Positions 5,515 through 6,005 of a DNA stretch of 6,005 nt are shown piece after piece. Where the stretch lies: contig JAHDCT010000066.1 of NCBI GenBank assembly GCA_020629735.1, forward strand, positions 1 through 6,005, in the 5' to 3' direction. Position 1 is the first letter of the stretch; each line of letters starts with the position of its first letter. A program made the translations under genes and the position numbers. The notes under the pieces were generated by a model. The model saw nothing but the letters and a program-made list of their open reading frames with translations, made no database searches and was not told the DNA's origin. This DNA comes from a bacterium. GTDB lineage: Bacteria; Patescibacteriota; Gracilibacteria; Absconditabacterales; Absconditicoccaceae.

Positions 5515-6005
5515 ATGGAGTTCAAAAAACCAAACTTTAACGAAACTGATCCAATTCTTAGTAATACGTGAATACAATTTTCTCTTTGAAAGGCACTGGA
5601 TGGTGAACTAGATGAAGACGAGCTAAGTATTCAAGCATCTATACAATTCCTTTCAGCAGAACATGACGAACAACTAAAAGAGCTTATACGTATATTCTGA
5701 GATGAGATAAGTTGATGAGATAAGTTTACGGAGTGAGCTGAATATTGATTTGGTGTCTTTATTTGAGAAAAAATTGTTTGATTTGAACTAAGTAGTATTC
5801 GGGAAGAAGAGAATTCATTAATCTGAAAATGAATTTATGTTTTAGATAACTATAGAGGAAATAGTATTGCTAAAAAACTTCTCACTCAAACTATCAAACT
5901 TGCTATTCGTCTAGGTTGTAAAAGGCTATGCCTAGACAAACTTCAAAAAAAGCGAGCCTATACTCTTGATCATTTCTCAGCAAGTAATAGGGAGTCATGA
6001 CTTAT
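5515..6005 (+). CDS. GNAT-family N-acetyltransferase, partial (C-terminus cut by window end)
   Basis: 163 complete codons are present. Family role: transfers an acetyl group from acetyl-CoA to an amine or amino terminus; the substrate is unknown. Seen: an acidic N-terminal extension at 1-45, then AEYGFGVFIGEKIVGFELSS near 75-94 (beta2-beta3 hairpin), IGKGIYVLDNYRGNSIAKKLL at 103-123 (beta4, acetyl-CoA loop and following helix) and a helix and strand through LGCKRLCLD at 133-141. The loop consensus R/Q-x-x-G-x-G/A reads R114-G-N-S-I-A119, so the first loop Gly is Ser (AGT). Numerous TGA codons are in frame, e.g. 19, 25, 60, 65, 66, 72, 76, 84, 89, 104, 106 and 162. CGG at 96 and CGA at 147 may be Trp. 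The sequence after 142 is not typical of GNATs. The start at 5515 follows from the promoter position; there is no Shine-Dalgarno sequence. Confidence 0.82.

Noticed and set aside
1..6005. The window as a decayed, pseudogene-rich region, because standard-code frames are short on all strands.
   Set aside because: All interruptions are TGA only; reading TGA as Gly restores eight conserved full-length frames in good family agreement, with no frameshifts.
1..6005. TGA read as tryptophan (translation table 4).
   Set aside because: TGA falls on conserved glycines (Nudix box, YjjX VGIEGG, repeat columns with GGT or GGG), while TGG is used normally for Trp.
1..6005. CRISPR array, insertion sequence, tRNA or rRNA gene.
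   Set aside because: I found no regularly spaced direct repeats, transposase motifs, terminal inverted repeats, tRNA-like cloverleaf or rRNA signature; coding genes occupy nearly all of the sequence.

Overview
Read with the standard bacterial code, this window holds only short fragments. With TGA read as glycine (NCBI translation table 25) it resolves into eight long, nearly gap-free genes, and every complete gene ends in TAA or TAG. This code is known from the Gracilibacteria/BD1-5 and Absconditabacteria/SR1 branches of the Patescibacteria (CPR). A second layer fits only part of that group: CGA and CGG codons repeatedly fall where the protein families have tryptophan (YjjX, FTR1, Nudix, the TspO-like protein, the zinc-ribbon protein). 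Conserved arginines in the same genes use AGA, AGG, CGT or CGC. The window therefore most likely comes from an Absconditabacteria-like genome with UGA=Gly and CGA/CGG=Trp. This is inferred from the window alone. Residue numbers below show CGA/CGG as R unless stated.

Minus strand, read from right to left (4687 to 1): a TspO-like Trp-rich membrane protein (3914-4687), a Nudix hydrolase (3454-3864), an FTR1-family iron permease (2369-3367), a small protein of unknown function (2005-2340), a large Cys-rich zinc-ribbon protein of a CPR type (242-1981) and the N-terminus of a BASS-family transporter (1-180, cut by the window edge). Gaps are 23 to 86 bp, so this may be one co-directional transcription unit, but promoter-like sequences sit inside it before FTR1 and, more weakly, before the BASS gene.

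Plus strand: a 179-bp divergent intergenic region (4688-4866) leads to a YjjX-type inosine/xanthosine triphosphatase (4867-5403). After a textbook sigma-70-type promoter comes a GNAT acetyltransferase (5515 to the window end, partial).

The genes do not form an obvious pathway. They look like a housekeeping and transport cluster: nucleotide-pool cleaning (YjjX, perhaps Nudix), metal uptake (FTR1), small-molecule transport (BASS) and lineage-specific proteins. I found no rRNA, tRNA, CRISPR array, insertion sequence or phage gene. No stretch above 300 bp lacks a gene. Hardly any gene has a recognisable Shine-Dalgarno sequence.
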